Of a stretch of 64,000 bases of DNA, positions 1-9,274 are shown in pieces. Both the position numbers and the translations under genes were made by a program. The notes beneath the pieces were generated by a model. That model saw only the letters and a program-made list of their open reading frames with translations. It did no database searches and was not told the DNA's origin. Where the stretch lies: NCBI GenBank assembly GCA_946886865.1, contig CAMPJI010000003.1, forward strand, positions 1-64,000, given 5' to 3'. Source of the DNA: an uncultured Lysobacterales bacterium (GTDB lineage Bacteria; Pseudomonadota; Gammaproteobacteria; Xanthomonadales; Xanthomonadaceae). Position 1 is the stretch's first letter. Each line of letters starts with the position of its first letter.

Positions 1-41
1 GTCATGGGGTGTCCTCGCGGCGGCGTGCCGTCGCTGGGGCG

Positions 42-467
42 TCAACCGCGGATCGCGGCCACGCACTTGAGCTCGATGGCGATTTCGGTGGGCAGCGCAC
101 TGATGCCCAGCGTCGTGCGGCACGGCGCGGTGTTGATGTCGGGGAAGTATTCGGCCCATACCGCGTTGTAGGCGGCAAAGTCGTGCTTCATGTCGGTCAG
201 GTAGACGGTCACGTCGACCAGGTCCTCCCAGCGGGCGCCACTGGCTTCGAGCACGGCGCGCACGTTGGCGAACACGACGCGTGTCTGCGCGTCGACGTCA
301 TAGCTGATCAGGCGGCCCTGCGCGTCATGCACGTTGCCGACGATGGCATTGGTTGCCGCATCGCGCGGGCCGATGCCCGACAGGAACAGCAGGTTCCCGA
401 CGCGGCGTGCATGCGGGTACTGGCCCACCGGCGGTGGTGCGGATCGGGTTCGGATGGTGTCGCTCAT
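42..467 (-). CDS. RidA family protein, probable 2-aminomuconate deaminase
   Basis: A 141-residue RidA/YjgF-family protein. The family fold is visible in the segments VGNLLFLSGIGPRD near residue 24, the central VFANVRAVLEASGA and the closing CRTTLGISALPTEIAIELKCVAAIRG region. The family hydrolyses enamines/imines. With a semialdehyde dehydrogenase and an SDR upstream in the same operon, the likely job is removing ammonia from 2-aminomuconate in 3-hydroxyanthranilate breakdown (context inference). I start at the ATG at 467, because the longer open frame overlaps the carbonic anhydrase gene. It lies 10 bp after the carbonic anhydrase stop. Another minus-strand ATG at 5-3 suggests that the operon continues off the window. 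A general imine deaminase is the alternative. Confidence 0.85.
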   Translation of the reverse strand: MSDTIRTRSAPPPVGQYPHARRVGNLLFLSGIGPRDAATNAIVGNVHDAQGRLISYDVDAQTRVVFANVRAVLEASGARWEDLVDVTVYLTDMKHDFAAYNAVWAEYFPDINTAPCRTTLGISALPTEIAIELKCVAAIRG

Positions 468-477
468 GGCTGCGTGC

Positions 478-1140
478 TCATCGGTCTTCGCGGTCGGCGC
501 GGATGCGTCCCAGCGCCTGTTCGTACAGGGCGTCGGCCTCGTCGGGTGCGTCGACATCGATGCCCAGGTCGTGCACCCGGCCATCCCGGAGGGTATACAC
601 CCAGCCGTGCACGGCCAGCGATTGGCCGCGCGCCCACGCATCACGCACGACAGTGGTCTCGGTCACATTGATCACCTGCTCCAGCACGTTCAGCTCGCAC
701 AGGCGGTCGTGCTGCAGCGGCTCGCCGCCGGCATCGGTGAGGCATGTCGAATGCTTGTCGGCCACGTCGCGTACGTGGCGGATCCAGTTGTCGGCCAGCC
801 CCACGCGCTGGCGGGTGAGCGCGGCATGCACGCCGCCGCAACCGTAGTGGCCGACCACGAGGATGTGCTTCACCTTCAACACGTCCACGGCGAACTGGAT
901 CACCGACAGGCAGTTGAGGTCGGTGTGGGCCACGACGTTGGCGATGTTGCGGTGGACGAAGACCTCGCCCGGGGCCATGTCGATGATCTGGTTGGCGGGC
1001 ACGCGTGAATCCGAACACCCGATCCAGAGGTACTCGGGCGCCTGCTGCCCGGACAGGCGTTCGAAAAACCCCGGGTCCTCGGCGCGGATGCGGTCGGCCC
1101 AGTCACGGTTGCGTTGCAGCAGGTCGTTCAGTGCGGTCAT
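478..1140 (-). CDS. can: Beta-class carbonic anhydrase
   Basis: A 220-residue beta-carbonic anhydrase that interconverts CO2 and bicarbonate in the cytoplasm. The zinc ligands are in place: Cys42 and Asp44 with Arg46 in CSDSR, then His98 and Cys101 in GHYGCGG. Length matches E. coli Can. The ATG at 1140 overlaps the stop of the upstream membrane gene by 4 bp (ATGA), so translation is coupled. It sits between an aminomuconate-semialdehyde dehydrogenase-like gene and a RidA deaminase gene. An upstream step of that pathway releases CO2 (ACMS decarboxylase), so its place in this operon may be functional. That link is inference. Confidence 0.95.
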   Translation of the reverse strand: MTALNDLLQRNRDWADRIRAEDPGFFERLSGQQAPEYLWIGCSDSRVPANQIIDMAPGEVFVHRNIANVVAHTDLNCLSVIQFAVDVLKVKHILVVGHYGCGGVHAALTRQRVGLADNWIRHVRDVADKHSTCLTDAGGEPLQHDRLCELNVLEQVINVTETTVVRDAWARGQSLAVHGWVYTLRDGRVHDLGIDVDAPDEADALYEQALGRIRADREDR

Positions 1141-1382
1141 GGATCGGTTCCGGTTTCAAAAGTCATGCGGCGGACCAGCAGGCGGGACAGCGCGCCCACC
1201 CAGGCCACCATCAGGCCGGCCAGCACGGTGAGCATCAGCGGTGCGACGAACACGTGGTGCGGCAGTCCGATGAACGGGGCCAGCACCAGCAGCGCGATGG
1301 CGACCGCGGCGGCGACCAGTGCCAGCGCATAGCCCACGCAACGCGTGACCCCCAGCAGGTTCACAACGTGATGCCGCTCCAT
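1137..1382 (-). CDS. Small two-helix membrane protein, unknown function
   Basis: An 81-residue protein with two hydrophobic helices (roughly residues 12-36 and 40-62) and a basic C-terminal side, so probably an inner-membrane protein. I do not recognise a family. Its ATG at 1382 overlaps the stop of the dehydrogenase gene by 4 bp, and its own stop overlaps the carbonic anhydrase start by 4 bp. It is therefore a genuine, translationally coupled member of the operon. A role in transport or as an anchor for the pathway would be guesswork. Confidence 0.75.
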   Translation of the reverse strand: MERHHVVNLLGVTRCVGYALALVAAAVAIALLVLAPFIGLPHHVFVAPLMLTVLAGLMVAWVGALSRLLVRRMTFETGTDP

Positions 1383-2809
1383 CAGCGCTCCAGCTGGATG
1401 CCGACATTGGTCGGCTCTGTGAAGAATCGCATCGCTTCCATGCCGCCTTCGCGCCCCAGTCCGGACGCGCCGGTCCCGCCGAAGGGCGTGCGCAGGTCGC
1501 GCATCAGCCAGGTGTTGACCCAGACCATGCCGGCGCGAAGGTCGGCGGCCATGCGGTGGGCGCGGTCGAGGTCGCGCGTCCACACCGAGGCGGCCAGCCC
1601 GTAATCGCCGGCATTGGCCAGCGCCAGCGCTTCGTCATCGCTGTCGAAGGGTTGCAGCGTCACCACCGGGCCGAAGATCTCTTCGCGGTTGGTGGCGCAG
1701 TCGGGGCCCAGGCCTTCGATCACCGTGGGCGCGACGAACCAGCCCGGGCGCTCCAGCGCCTGGCCGCCGCACAGCACCGTGCCGCCCTCGTCCCGGGCGC
1801 GCTCGATGGCGGCGACGACCTTGCTGAAATGCGCCTGCGACACCAGCGGGCCGACGCGGTTGTCCTCGTCGATGGGATCGCCCACGCGCAACGCCAGGGC
1901 GTGCTTGACCAGCGTGTCGCGGAATTCGCTGTAGATGCTGCGCTCGACCAGCATGCGCGAACCGCACAGGCAGATCTGGCCCGAGTTCTGGAAGGCCGAC
2001 CGCACCAGCGTGTCCATGTGCTCGCGCCAGCGGCTGTCGGCGAACACCAGGGTCGGGTTCTTGCCGCCCAGCTCCAGCGAGACCTTCTTGAGCAGCGGCG
2101 CGGTGATGCCGGCAATCCGACGGCCCACCGCCGTGCTGCCGGTGAACGATACGGCACGCACCTGCGGGTGCACCACCAGCGGCTCGCCCACACTCGGCCC
2201 GGTGCCGTGGACGACGTTGAGCACGCCGTCGGGGAAGCCGATGCCCGCGGCCAGCTCGGCGAGCATGGTCGCCGTCACCGGTGTGACTTCCGACGGCTTG
2301 GCGACCACGGTATTTCCAGCCGCCAATGCCGGCGCGATCTTCCAGGTGAACAGGTACAGCGGCAGGTTCCACGGCGAGATCGTCGCCACCACGCCCAGCG
2401 GCCGGCGCAGCGTGTAGTTCAGGCCGGCCTGACCGTGGTGCGATTCGCTGGCGAACTGGGTGGCCGCGTGGGCGAAGAAGCGCAGGTTGGAGATCGCGCG
2501 CGGGATCTCGGCCTCGCGTGCCAGCCGGATCGGCTTGCCGCCGTCGCGCGACTCGGCGTGGGCGAAATCGTCCAGCCGGGCTTCCAGCGCATCGGCCAGC
2601 TTCTCCAGCCAGCGGGCGCGCTCGCCGTTGGGCAAGGCCGACCAGCCGGGAAATGCACGGGCCGCAGCGTCGATCGCCTCTTCGACGACATCCCCGCTGC
2701 CGGCGGGTACTTCAGCGAAAGCGCGGCCCGAGGCCGGGTCGTGCACGTCCAGCCATCGGCCGTCAGAGGCATCCCGGGGCTTGCCGTCGATCCAGTGCGA
2801 AAGGCGCAT
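1382..2809 (-). CDS. Aldehyde dehydrogenase, probable 2-aminomuconic/2-hydroxymuconic semialdehyde dehydrogenase
   Basis: A 475-residue NAD(P)-dependent aldehyde dehydrogenase. The motifs visible are PWN (Asn148), the cofactor loop FTGST (222-226), the general base Glu246 in LELGGK and the nucleophile Cys280 in NSGQIC. The C-terminal EIFGPVVTLQPF and PFGGTGASGLGREGG segments are those of the muconic-semialdehyde branch. The expected reaction is oxidation of 2-aminomuconate-6-semialdehyde to 2-aminomuconate. The RidA-type deaminase three genes downstream would act next, which supports this assignment. A 97-bp gap separates it from the upstream SDR gene, and its stop overlaps the next start by 4 bp. 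Substrate choice within the family cannot be settled from sequence alone. Confidence 0.88.
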   Translation of the reverse strand: MRLSHWIDGKPRDASDGRWLDVHDPASGRAFAEVPAGSGDVVEEAIDAAARAFPGWSALPNGERARWLEKLADALEARLDDFAHAESRDGGKPIRLAREAEIPRAISNLRFFAHAATQFASESHHGQAGLNYTLRRPLGVVATISPWNLPLYLFTWKIAPALAAGNTVVAKPSEVTPVTATMLAELAAGIGFPDGVLNVVHGTGPSVGEPLVVHPQVRAVSFTGSTAVGRRIAGITAPLLKKVSLELGGKNPTLVFADSRWREHMDTLVRSAFQNSGQICLCGSRMLVERSIYSEFRDTLVKHALALRVGDPIDEDNRVGPLVSQAHFSKVVAAIERARDEGGTVLCGGQALERPGWFVAPTVIEGLGPDCATNREEIFGPVVTLQPFDSDDEALALANAGDYGLAASVWTRDLDRAHRMAADLRAGMVWVNTWLMRDLRTPFGGTGASGLGREGGMEAMRFFTEPTNVGIQLER

Positions 2810-2906
2810 CCGCCAAGCTTAACGCGGGCGTCAACCGCTTGCTTTGCCTCGCCAACGCGGAGGCCAGACGCGCTGCGGGCCGTGCGCGGGCGTATGGCGC
2901 GCGCAG

Positions 2907-3692
2907 TCAGATGGACTGCATGCGGCCGCCGTCCACCGCCAGGCTGACGCCGTTGATGTACCCCGCCGCCGGCGAGCAGAGGAACGCGATCGCCGCGGCG
3001 ACCTCGTCGGGACGTGCGAAGCGCGCCGCCGGCACCGTGGCCTTCATGCCGTCGGCGACCTGCTGCTCGGACGTGCCGCTGCTCCGCGCCCGGTCGCCCA
3101 CGATCTGCGCAATGCGGCCGGTTTCGGTGAAACCCGGCAGCACGTTGTTGACGGTGATGCCCTGCGAGGCGACCTCGCGCGAGAGCGTCTTGGCCCAGGC
3201 GGCCACCGCGCCACGCGTGGTGTTGGATACGCCGAGGCCCTGGATCGGCTCGCGCACCGAGGTCGACACCACGTTGACGATGCGGCCCCAGCCCGCGGCC
3301 TGCATGCCGGGCAGTACGGCCTGCACCAGGGCCTGGTTGGCCAGGAGATGGCGCGTGAACGCCTGCACGAACGCATCCGCCGTCGCGCTGGCAACCGGGC
3401 CACCCGGTGGGCCGCCGGTGTTGTTGACCAGGATGTCGATGCGGCGCTCGGCGGCCAATGCGCGGACCTTCTCGGCCAGCGCGTCGGTGTGGGAGACATC
3501 GGCGGTGATGCGCCCATGGCGCTGTCCATTGCGGGCGGGCAGGGCATCGACCACGGCCTGCAGCGCCTCGGCGCGCCGGGCCAGTACCGTGACGCTGGCG
3601 CCGAGCAAGGCCAGCTCGTGGGCCGCGGCACGGCCGATGCCCTCGGAGGCGCCGCACACCAGCGCGTGCTTACCGGAAAGGTTGAGGTCCAT
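2907..3692 (-). CDS. SDR-family oxidoreductase with altered active site
   Basis: A 261-residue short-chain dehydrogenase/reductase. The nucleotide-binding glycine motif GASEGIG (14-20) and the NNTGG motif (90-94) are intact, and the C-terminus ends with a typical INGVSLAVDGG. The catalytic tetrad is not canonical. Ser143 is present, but 13 residues later, where Tyr belongs, there is Ser156, and Lys is replaced by Arg160 (SNTTR in place of YxxxK). Some SDR subgroups carry such an SNxxR motif. It is probably the first gene of the minus-strand operon, though the paralogous pair upstream is only 30 bp away. Its reaction in the aminomuconate pathway is unknown and may not be a standard ketoreduction. 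Confidence 0.85.
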   Translation of the reverse strand: MDLNLSGKHALVCGASEGIGRAAAHELALLGASVTVLARRAEALQAVVDALPARNGQRHGRITADVSHTDALAEKVRALAAERRIDILVNNTGGPPGGPVASATADAFVQAFTRHLLANQALVQAVLPGMQAAGWGRIVNVVSTSVREPIQGLGVSNTTRGAVAAWAKTLSREVASQGITVNNVLPGFTETGRIAQIVGDRARSSGTSEQQVADGMKATVPAARFARPDEVAAAIAFLCSPAAGYINGVSLAVDGGRMQSI

Positions 3693-3722
3693 GCCGTATG
3701 CCCTTGTATTGGATTAGTTTTT

Positions 3723-4031
3723 TCAGTGGCGGGTTGCGAGCTTCCGGACCATCAGTGGCGCCAGGCGTTCATCGTCATCGGCCTGCGGCGGGTCGAGCTC
3801 GGCCATGGTGAAGCCCCGGGCCTGCGCGTCATCCTCGTCGATGCCGTCGTACTCGACGAACTCCGCATCCATCAGCGCCGCGCGGGCGCTGTCCTCGCTG
3901 TCGTAGGGCAGGGTGTTGCCGTCGCTGTCGAACACCTCGGCGGTCCCGGCCTCGCGCACGCGCAAGCGGGCCCAGACGACGGTGCGCCCCAGGGTTGCCA
4001 GCCACCAGCGGTCGTTGGGGTTGGAAGTCAT
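3723..4031 (-). CDS. Conserved hypothetical acidic protein
   Basis: A 102-residue acidic protein without signal peptide or membrane segment. It opens with a WWLATLGRTVVWARLRV stretch, followed by an Asp/Glu-rich middle (DSEDSARAALMDAEFVEYDGIDEDDA). I do not recognise a domain. The start is the ATG at 4031, because this ATG overlaps the stop of the upstream membrane gene by 4 bp; the longer open frame would run through that gene. Coupling suggests that the two proteins are made together. Confidence 0.7.
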   Translation of the reverse strand: MTSNPNDRWWLATLGRTVVWARLRVREAGTAEVFDSDGNTLPYDSEDSARAALMDAEFVEYDGIDEDDAQARGFTMAELDPPQADDDERLAPLMVRKLATRH

Positions 4032-4333
4032 TGCAGCACCACGGAAAGAAGCCAGAGCAGGCCGGAACAGACGAGCGCGCCGATGATGGTGAGCAAGGAC
4101 ACCCACGCCGGCGTCGCCAACCCGTTGAGGTTGCGGTCGCCGGCCGCACGGTAGTCGCGGCGCAGCAGCCAGGCGATCACCTCGGGTCTGGCGAAGGCGC
4201 CTTCGCCCAGCTCGTCGGCCAGCGCAGGGTGGCGGTCGCGGATATGGACCAAGGTCAGCGGCCAGAAGATGACGAACGCCGTGAAGCCGGCAATCGCTAC
4301 GCCGACGAAACACAGGGCGGCAAACAGGATCAC
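4028..4333 (-). CDS. Two-helix membrane protein, weakly UspB-like
   Basis: A 101-residue protein with an N-terminal transmembrane helix (about 3-27), a cytoplasmic or periplasmic middle with HPALADELGEGAF, and a second helix at about 77-99. This layout and the middle motif faintly recall UspB (universal stress protein B), but I would not assign the function on that alone. It lies 28 bp downstream of asnS on the same strand and couples to the next gene by an ATGA overlap. Confidence 0.7.
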   Translation of the reverse strand: MILFAALCFVGVAIAGFTAFVIFWPLTLVHIRDRHPALADELGEGAFARPEVIAWLLRRDYRAAGDRNLNGLATPAWVSLLTIIGALVCSGLLWLLSVVLQ

Positions 4334-4361
4334 TTCAATACACTCCGGGACGGCTCAGCCA

Positions 4362-5762
<1,401 letters not shown>

Positions 5763-5897
5763 GCCTTGATTCCTCGCGTTTGCGGACCGATATAAGAACG
5801 CCGCAGTCTACTTGAACGGGTCGCGTCGCAGTCAGCCCCGCCGGGGTATCCGCCGTACAATCCACGGCCTGCCGCGCCATCCACCGCCGGAGTCCAG

Positions 5898-6239
5898 ATG
5901 AGCATCACCCTCAGCCCCGCCGCGCTGGCCCGAGTCCAGCGCTACCTGTCCGAAACGCCCGACGCGCTCGGCCTGCGGTTCGGCGTGACGCGTACCGGTT
6001 GCTCGGGCTGGCAGCACACCGCGGACCTTGCCAAGGACCAGCGCGAGGGCGACACCGTGTTCGAGCAGGACGGCGTGCGCATCTTCGTCGACGCGCTGAG
6101 CCTGCCCATCGTCGACGGCACCACGATCGACCTGGTCCAGCAGCGCCTGGGCGAGCAGTTCGTGTTCCGCAACCCCAATGCCGCCGACGAGTGCGGCTGC
6201 GGCGAGTCGTTCACGACCGACGAGAGCCGCGTCGCCTGA
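5898..6239 (+). CDS. HesB/IscA-type iron-sulfur cluster assembly protein
   Basis: A 113-residue A-type Fe-S carrier. The three cluster-ligand cysteines are present: Cys35 in RTGCSGW and Cys99/Cys101 in the C-terminal ECGCGESF. The protein binds iron or Fe-S clusters and passes them to apoproteins in the cytoplasm. No isc or suf operon genes adjoin it, so it is a stand-alone copy. IscA, ErpA and SufA cannot be told apart confidently here, so no symbol is given. Confidence 0.92.
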   Translation: MSITLSPAALARVQRYLSETPDALGLRFGVTRTGCSGWQHTADLAKDQREGDTVFEQDGVRIFVDALSLPIVDGTTIDLVQQRLGEQFVFRNPNAADECGCGESFTTDESRVA

Positions 6240-6351
6240 GGCCCGGGCCGCGGACTGCGTGACCGCCTGCACCGTGCCCCGGGACTTTCGTCATGGGGGT
6301 GGTGGGGCAGGGCGGGGCTAGACTCGGGGATTCGTTCCCGGGGAGTCCGCC

Positions 6352-8163
6352 ATGATCCGCACCCTTCTTCTGTCCGCCGCCATCTCCGCCGCGCTGGCGG
6401 CGGCCGCGTTGCCCGCGCCCGTCCATGCGCAGGCCGCGGCCAGCGAGACGCGCACGACACTTGCCGACAACACCCCCGAGAGTCGCGCCCTGCACGCGCT
6501 GTTCGACGCCGAGTGGGAGCGGGGCATGCGCGAGAGCCCGGAGACCGCCAGCTACCGCGGCGACCACCGGTTCAACGACCGCTGGAGCGATCTCAGCCTG
6601 GAGTCGATCCGCGCGCAGCAGGCGGCCGATCGTGAAGCGCTCGAGAAGCTGCGCGCCATCGACCGCGACGCGCTGTCGGAGGCCGACCGCCTGAGCTACG
6701 ACGTGTTCGCCTGGCAGCTGGAACGCTCGGTCGAGCGGCAGAAGTACAACGAGTGGCAGCGCCCGCTGAGCCAGCGCGGCGGCATCCAGACCGCCGAAGG
6801 CATCGCCGAGGTCCTGCCGTTCCGCGATGCCGACGACTACCGCGACTGGATCAAGCGTCTGGACGCCATCCCGACCCTGGTTCAGCAGACCACCGGCCTG
6901 ATGCGCGAAGGCCTAGCCGCCGGCAACACGCCGCCGAGCGTGCTGATGGAACGCGTCCCGGGCCAGATCGAGTCCCAGCTGGTGGACAACCCGGTCGAAA
7001 GCCCGTTCTACAAGCCGTTCACCCAGATGCCCGACAGCATCCCGGCGGCCGAGCGCCAGGCGCTGCAGGCCAGCGGGCAGAAGGCGATCCGGGAGTCCGT
7101 CATCCCGGCGTATCGCGAGTTCAACACGTTCTTCAACGACGAGTACCTGCCCGGCACGCGCGAAACCATCGCCGCGGTCGACATGCCCGACGGCAAGGCC
7201 TACTACGACTTCCTCGTCGGCCAGTTCACCACCACCGACCTGACCGCCGACGAGGTGCACCAGATCGGCCTGAAGGAAGTCGCGCGCATCCGCGGCGAAA
7301 TGGAGCAGGTGCGCCAGGAGATCGGTTTCGATGATGACCTCGCCGCGTTCTTCGAGCACCTGCGCACCGACCCGGACCTGTTCTACGACAGCCCCGAAGC
7401 GTTGCTCGAGGCCTATCAGGCGATGTCCAAGCGCATCGACCCGGAGCTGGTGAAGGTCTTCAAGACCATCCCGCGGCTGCCGTACGGCGTGCGCCCGATC
7501 CCGGACAACATCGCGCCCGACACCACCACCGCCTACTACCAGCCCGGCGCCGTGGACGGCACCCGCGCCGGCTACTACTACGTCAACCTCTACAAGCCGG
7601 AAGTCCGGCCGAAGTGGGAAATGATGGCGCTGAGCCTGCACGAGGCCGTGCCCGGCCACCATTTCCAGTTCGCGCGCGGCCAGGAACTGGGCGACGTGCC
7701 GATGTTCCGCCGGGTGGGGTACTTCACCGCCTACGGCGAGGGCTGGGGCCTGTACGCCGAGCGCCTCGGTTACGACATGGGCCTGTACGACGACCCGTAC
7801 GACCGCATGGGCCAGCTGGCCTACGACATGTGGCGCGCCGTTCGCCTGGTGGTCGACACCGGCATGCACAGCAAGGGCTGGAGCCGCCAGCAGGCGATCG
7901 ACTACTTCATGGACAACTCGCCCAAGACCCTGCAGGACGTCACCAACGAGATCGACCGCTATATCGGCTGGCCCGGCCAGGCGCTGGCTTACAAGATCGG
8001 CCAGCTGAAGATCTCCGAGCTGCGGAGCGATGCCGAACGCGAGCTGGGTGACGACTTCGACCTGCGCGCGTTCAACGATGCGGTGCTTTCGACGGGTTCA
8101 GTGCCACTGGAGACGCTGGAGCGGCATATGCGGGAGTGGATTGCGGGGCAGGTGAAGGGGTAG
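6352..8163 (+). CDS. Secreted DUF885 family protein, probable metallopeptidase-like
   Basis: A 603-residue exported protein of the DUF885 family. A signal peptide of about 26 residues (hydrophobic core LLLSAAISAALAAAALP, cleavage likely after VHA) sends it to the periplasm. The family hallmark HEAVPGHH begins at His430, followed by YGEGWGLYAERLG. Together these form an HExxxxxH-like metal site with a downstream Glu. Members are generally treated as putative zinc peptidases, but the substrate is unknown. It is monocistronic and converges on the epimerase gene with only 34 bp between stops. Confidence 0.88.
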   Translation: MIRTLLLSAAISAALAAAALPAPVHAQAAASETRTTLADNTPESRALHALFDAEWERGMRESPETASYRGDHRFNDRWSDLSLESIRAQQAADREALEKLRAIDRDALSEADRLSYDVFAWQLERSVERQKYNEWQRPLSQRGGIQTAEGIAEVLPFRDADDYRDWIKRLDAIPTLVQQTTGLMREGLAAGNTPPSVLMERVPGQIESQLVDNPVESPFYKPFTQMPDSIPAAERQALQASGQKAIRESVIPAYREFNTFFNDEYLPGTRETIAAVDMPDGKAYYDFLVGQFTTTDLTADEVHQIGLKEVARIRGEMEQVRQEIGFDDDLAAFFEHLRTDPDLFYDSPEALLEAYQAMSKRIDPELVKVFKTIPRLPYGVRPIPDNIAPDTTTAYYQPGAVDGTRAGYYYVNLYKPEVRPKWEMMALSLHEAVPGHHFQFARGQELGDVPMFRRVGYFTAYGEGWGLYAERLGYDMGLYDDPYDRMGQLAYDMWRAVRLVVDTGMHSKGWSRQQAIDYFMDNSPKTLQDVTNEIDRYIGWPGQALAYKIGQLKISELRSDAERELGDDFDLRAFNDAVLSTGSVPLETLERHMREWIAGQVKG

Positions 8164-8197
8164 TACTTCGAGCCGTCCTCGTCCTGCCGGGGCGCGC

Positions 8198-9274
8198 CTA
8201 GGGCGTCCCCGGCGCGGGGGATGGATCCATGCACAGGGCGGCGGTGCTCGCGGCGGCTCCCGCGTGCGTGCGGCGACGGGGCGCACGGCGCCGGTCAACA
8301 CGCTGCGCGCACTCGCCGCGCATCCAGTGCGCAAAGCGCGCAAGCCCGGCGTCCAGCGCGGTGAACTGCTGAGGGCCGAAGGTGGCTTCGAATAGCCGGG
8401 TGTCGGCTGTTGTTTCCGTCGCGTCGGCCGCAGCAGGCGGCGCGAACTGGAGCCGGGCCTTCCGTCCCAGTGCACGTGACAGTGAAGACACGAACGCCGG
8501 CAGTGGCGTGGACACCGGGTTGCCGATATTGAACACCCGCGCCAGATCGGGAGGCTCCGCCGCACCCTCGTCCCCGGACTGCAATACGCGCACCACGCCG
8601 TCGACGATGTCGTCGATATAGGTGAAGCTCCGCGCGTTGTGGCCATGGTTGAACAGCACCACGGGCGACCCTTCCAGGATGGCGTTGGCGAACAGCATGG
8701 GCGCCATGTCGGGACGCCCCCAGGGTCCGTACACCGTAAAGAACCGCAACCCGGTACAGCGCATCGCGTACAGGTGCGCATAGCTGTAGGCAATGAGTTC
8801 GTTGGCTTTCTTCGTCGCGCCGTACAGGCTCAGGGGCTGATCGGTCGGCGCATCTTCCGCGAGCGGTCGGGGCCCGCCCTCGCCATACACCGAGCTGCTC
8901 GACGCGTAGATGACGTGGCGAACCGCATGGTGCCGCGCGGCCTCCAGAACATTCACAAAGCCGACCAGGTTGCTTTGGACATAGGCGTGCGGGTCGACCA
9001 TCGAATGACGCACGCCCGCCTGGGCGGCCAGATGCACGATGCGCCCTGGCCCGTATTGCCGGCACACCTCGGACACCAGGCCCGGTGCGGCAATGTCTCC
9101 GCGGACGTGGATGTACCCGGGCTGCCCGGTCAACGCCTCCAGCCGGCGCGCCTTGAGCGCCGGGTCGTAGTACGGGTTGTGGTTGTCGATCCCGACCACC
9201 TGGTGGCCCTGGGACAGCAGCCGCTGGACGACGTGTGCGCCGATGAAGCCGGCGCTGCCGGTAATGAGGATCAT
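8198..9274 (-). CDS. NAD-dependent sugar epimerase (UDP-glucuronate 4-epimerase-like)
   Basis: A 358-residue extended SDR. It has the Rossmann motif TGSAGFIG (5-12), HLAAQAGVRHS, the Ser of SSSSVYG and the catalytic YGATKKANE (YxxxK). VDPHAYVQSNLVGFVNVLEA and RFFTVYGPWGRPDMA are typical of UDP-glucuronate/UDP-galactose 4-epimerases that feed surface polysaccharide synthesis. The last roughly 40 residues (Arg/Ala/Pro-rich, ending DPSPAPGTP) extend beyond the usual end and look like drifted read-through. The start ATG at 9274 overlaps the stop of the GT39 gene by 4 bp, so the two are coupled. The substrate is inferred from the subfamily only. Confidence 0.88.
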   Translation of the reverse strand: MILITGSAGFIGAHVVQRLLSQGHQVVGIDNHNPYYDPALKARRLEALTGQPGYIHVRGDIAAPGLVSEVCRQYGPGRIVHLAAQAGVRHSMVDPHAYVQSNLVGFVNVLEAARHHAVRHVIYASSSSVYGEGGPRPLAEDAPTDQPLSLYGATKKANELIAYSYAHLYAMRCTGLRFFTVYGPWGRPDMAPMLFANAILEGSPVVLFNHGHNARSFTYIDDIVDGVVRVLQSGDEGAAEPPDLARVFNIGNPVSTPLPAFVSSLSRALGRKARLQFAPPAAADATETTADTRLFEATFGPQQFTALDAGLARFAHWMRGECAQRVDRRRAPRRRTHAGAAASTAALCMDPSPAPGTP

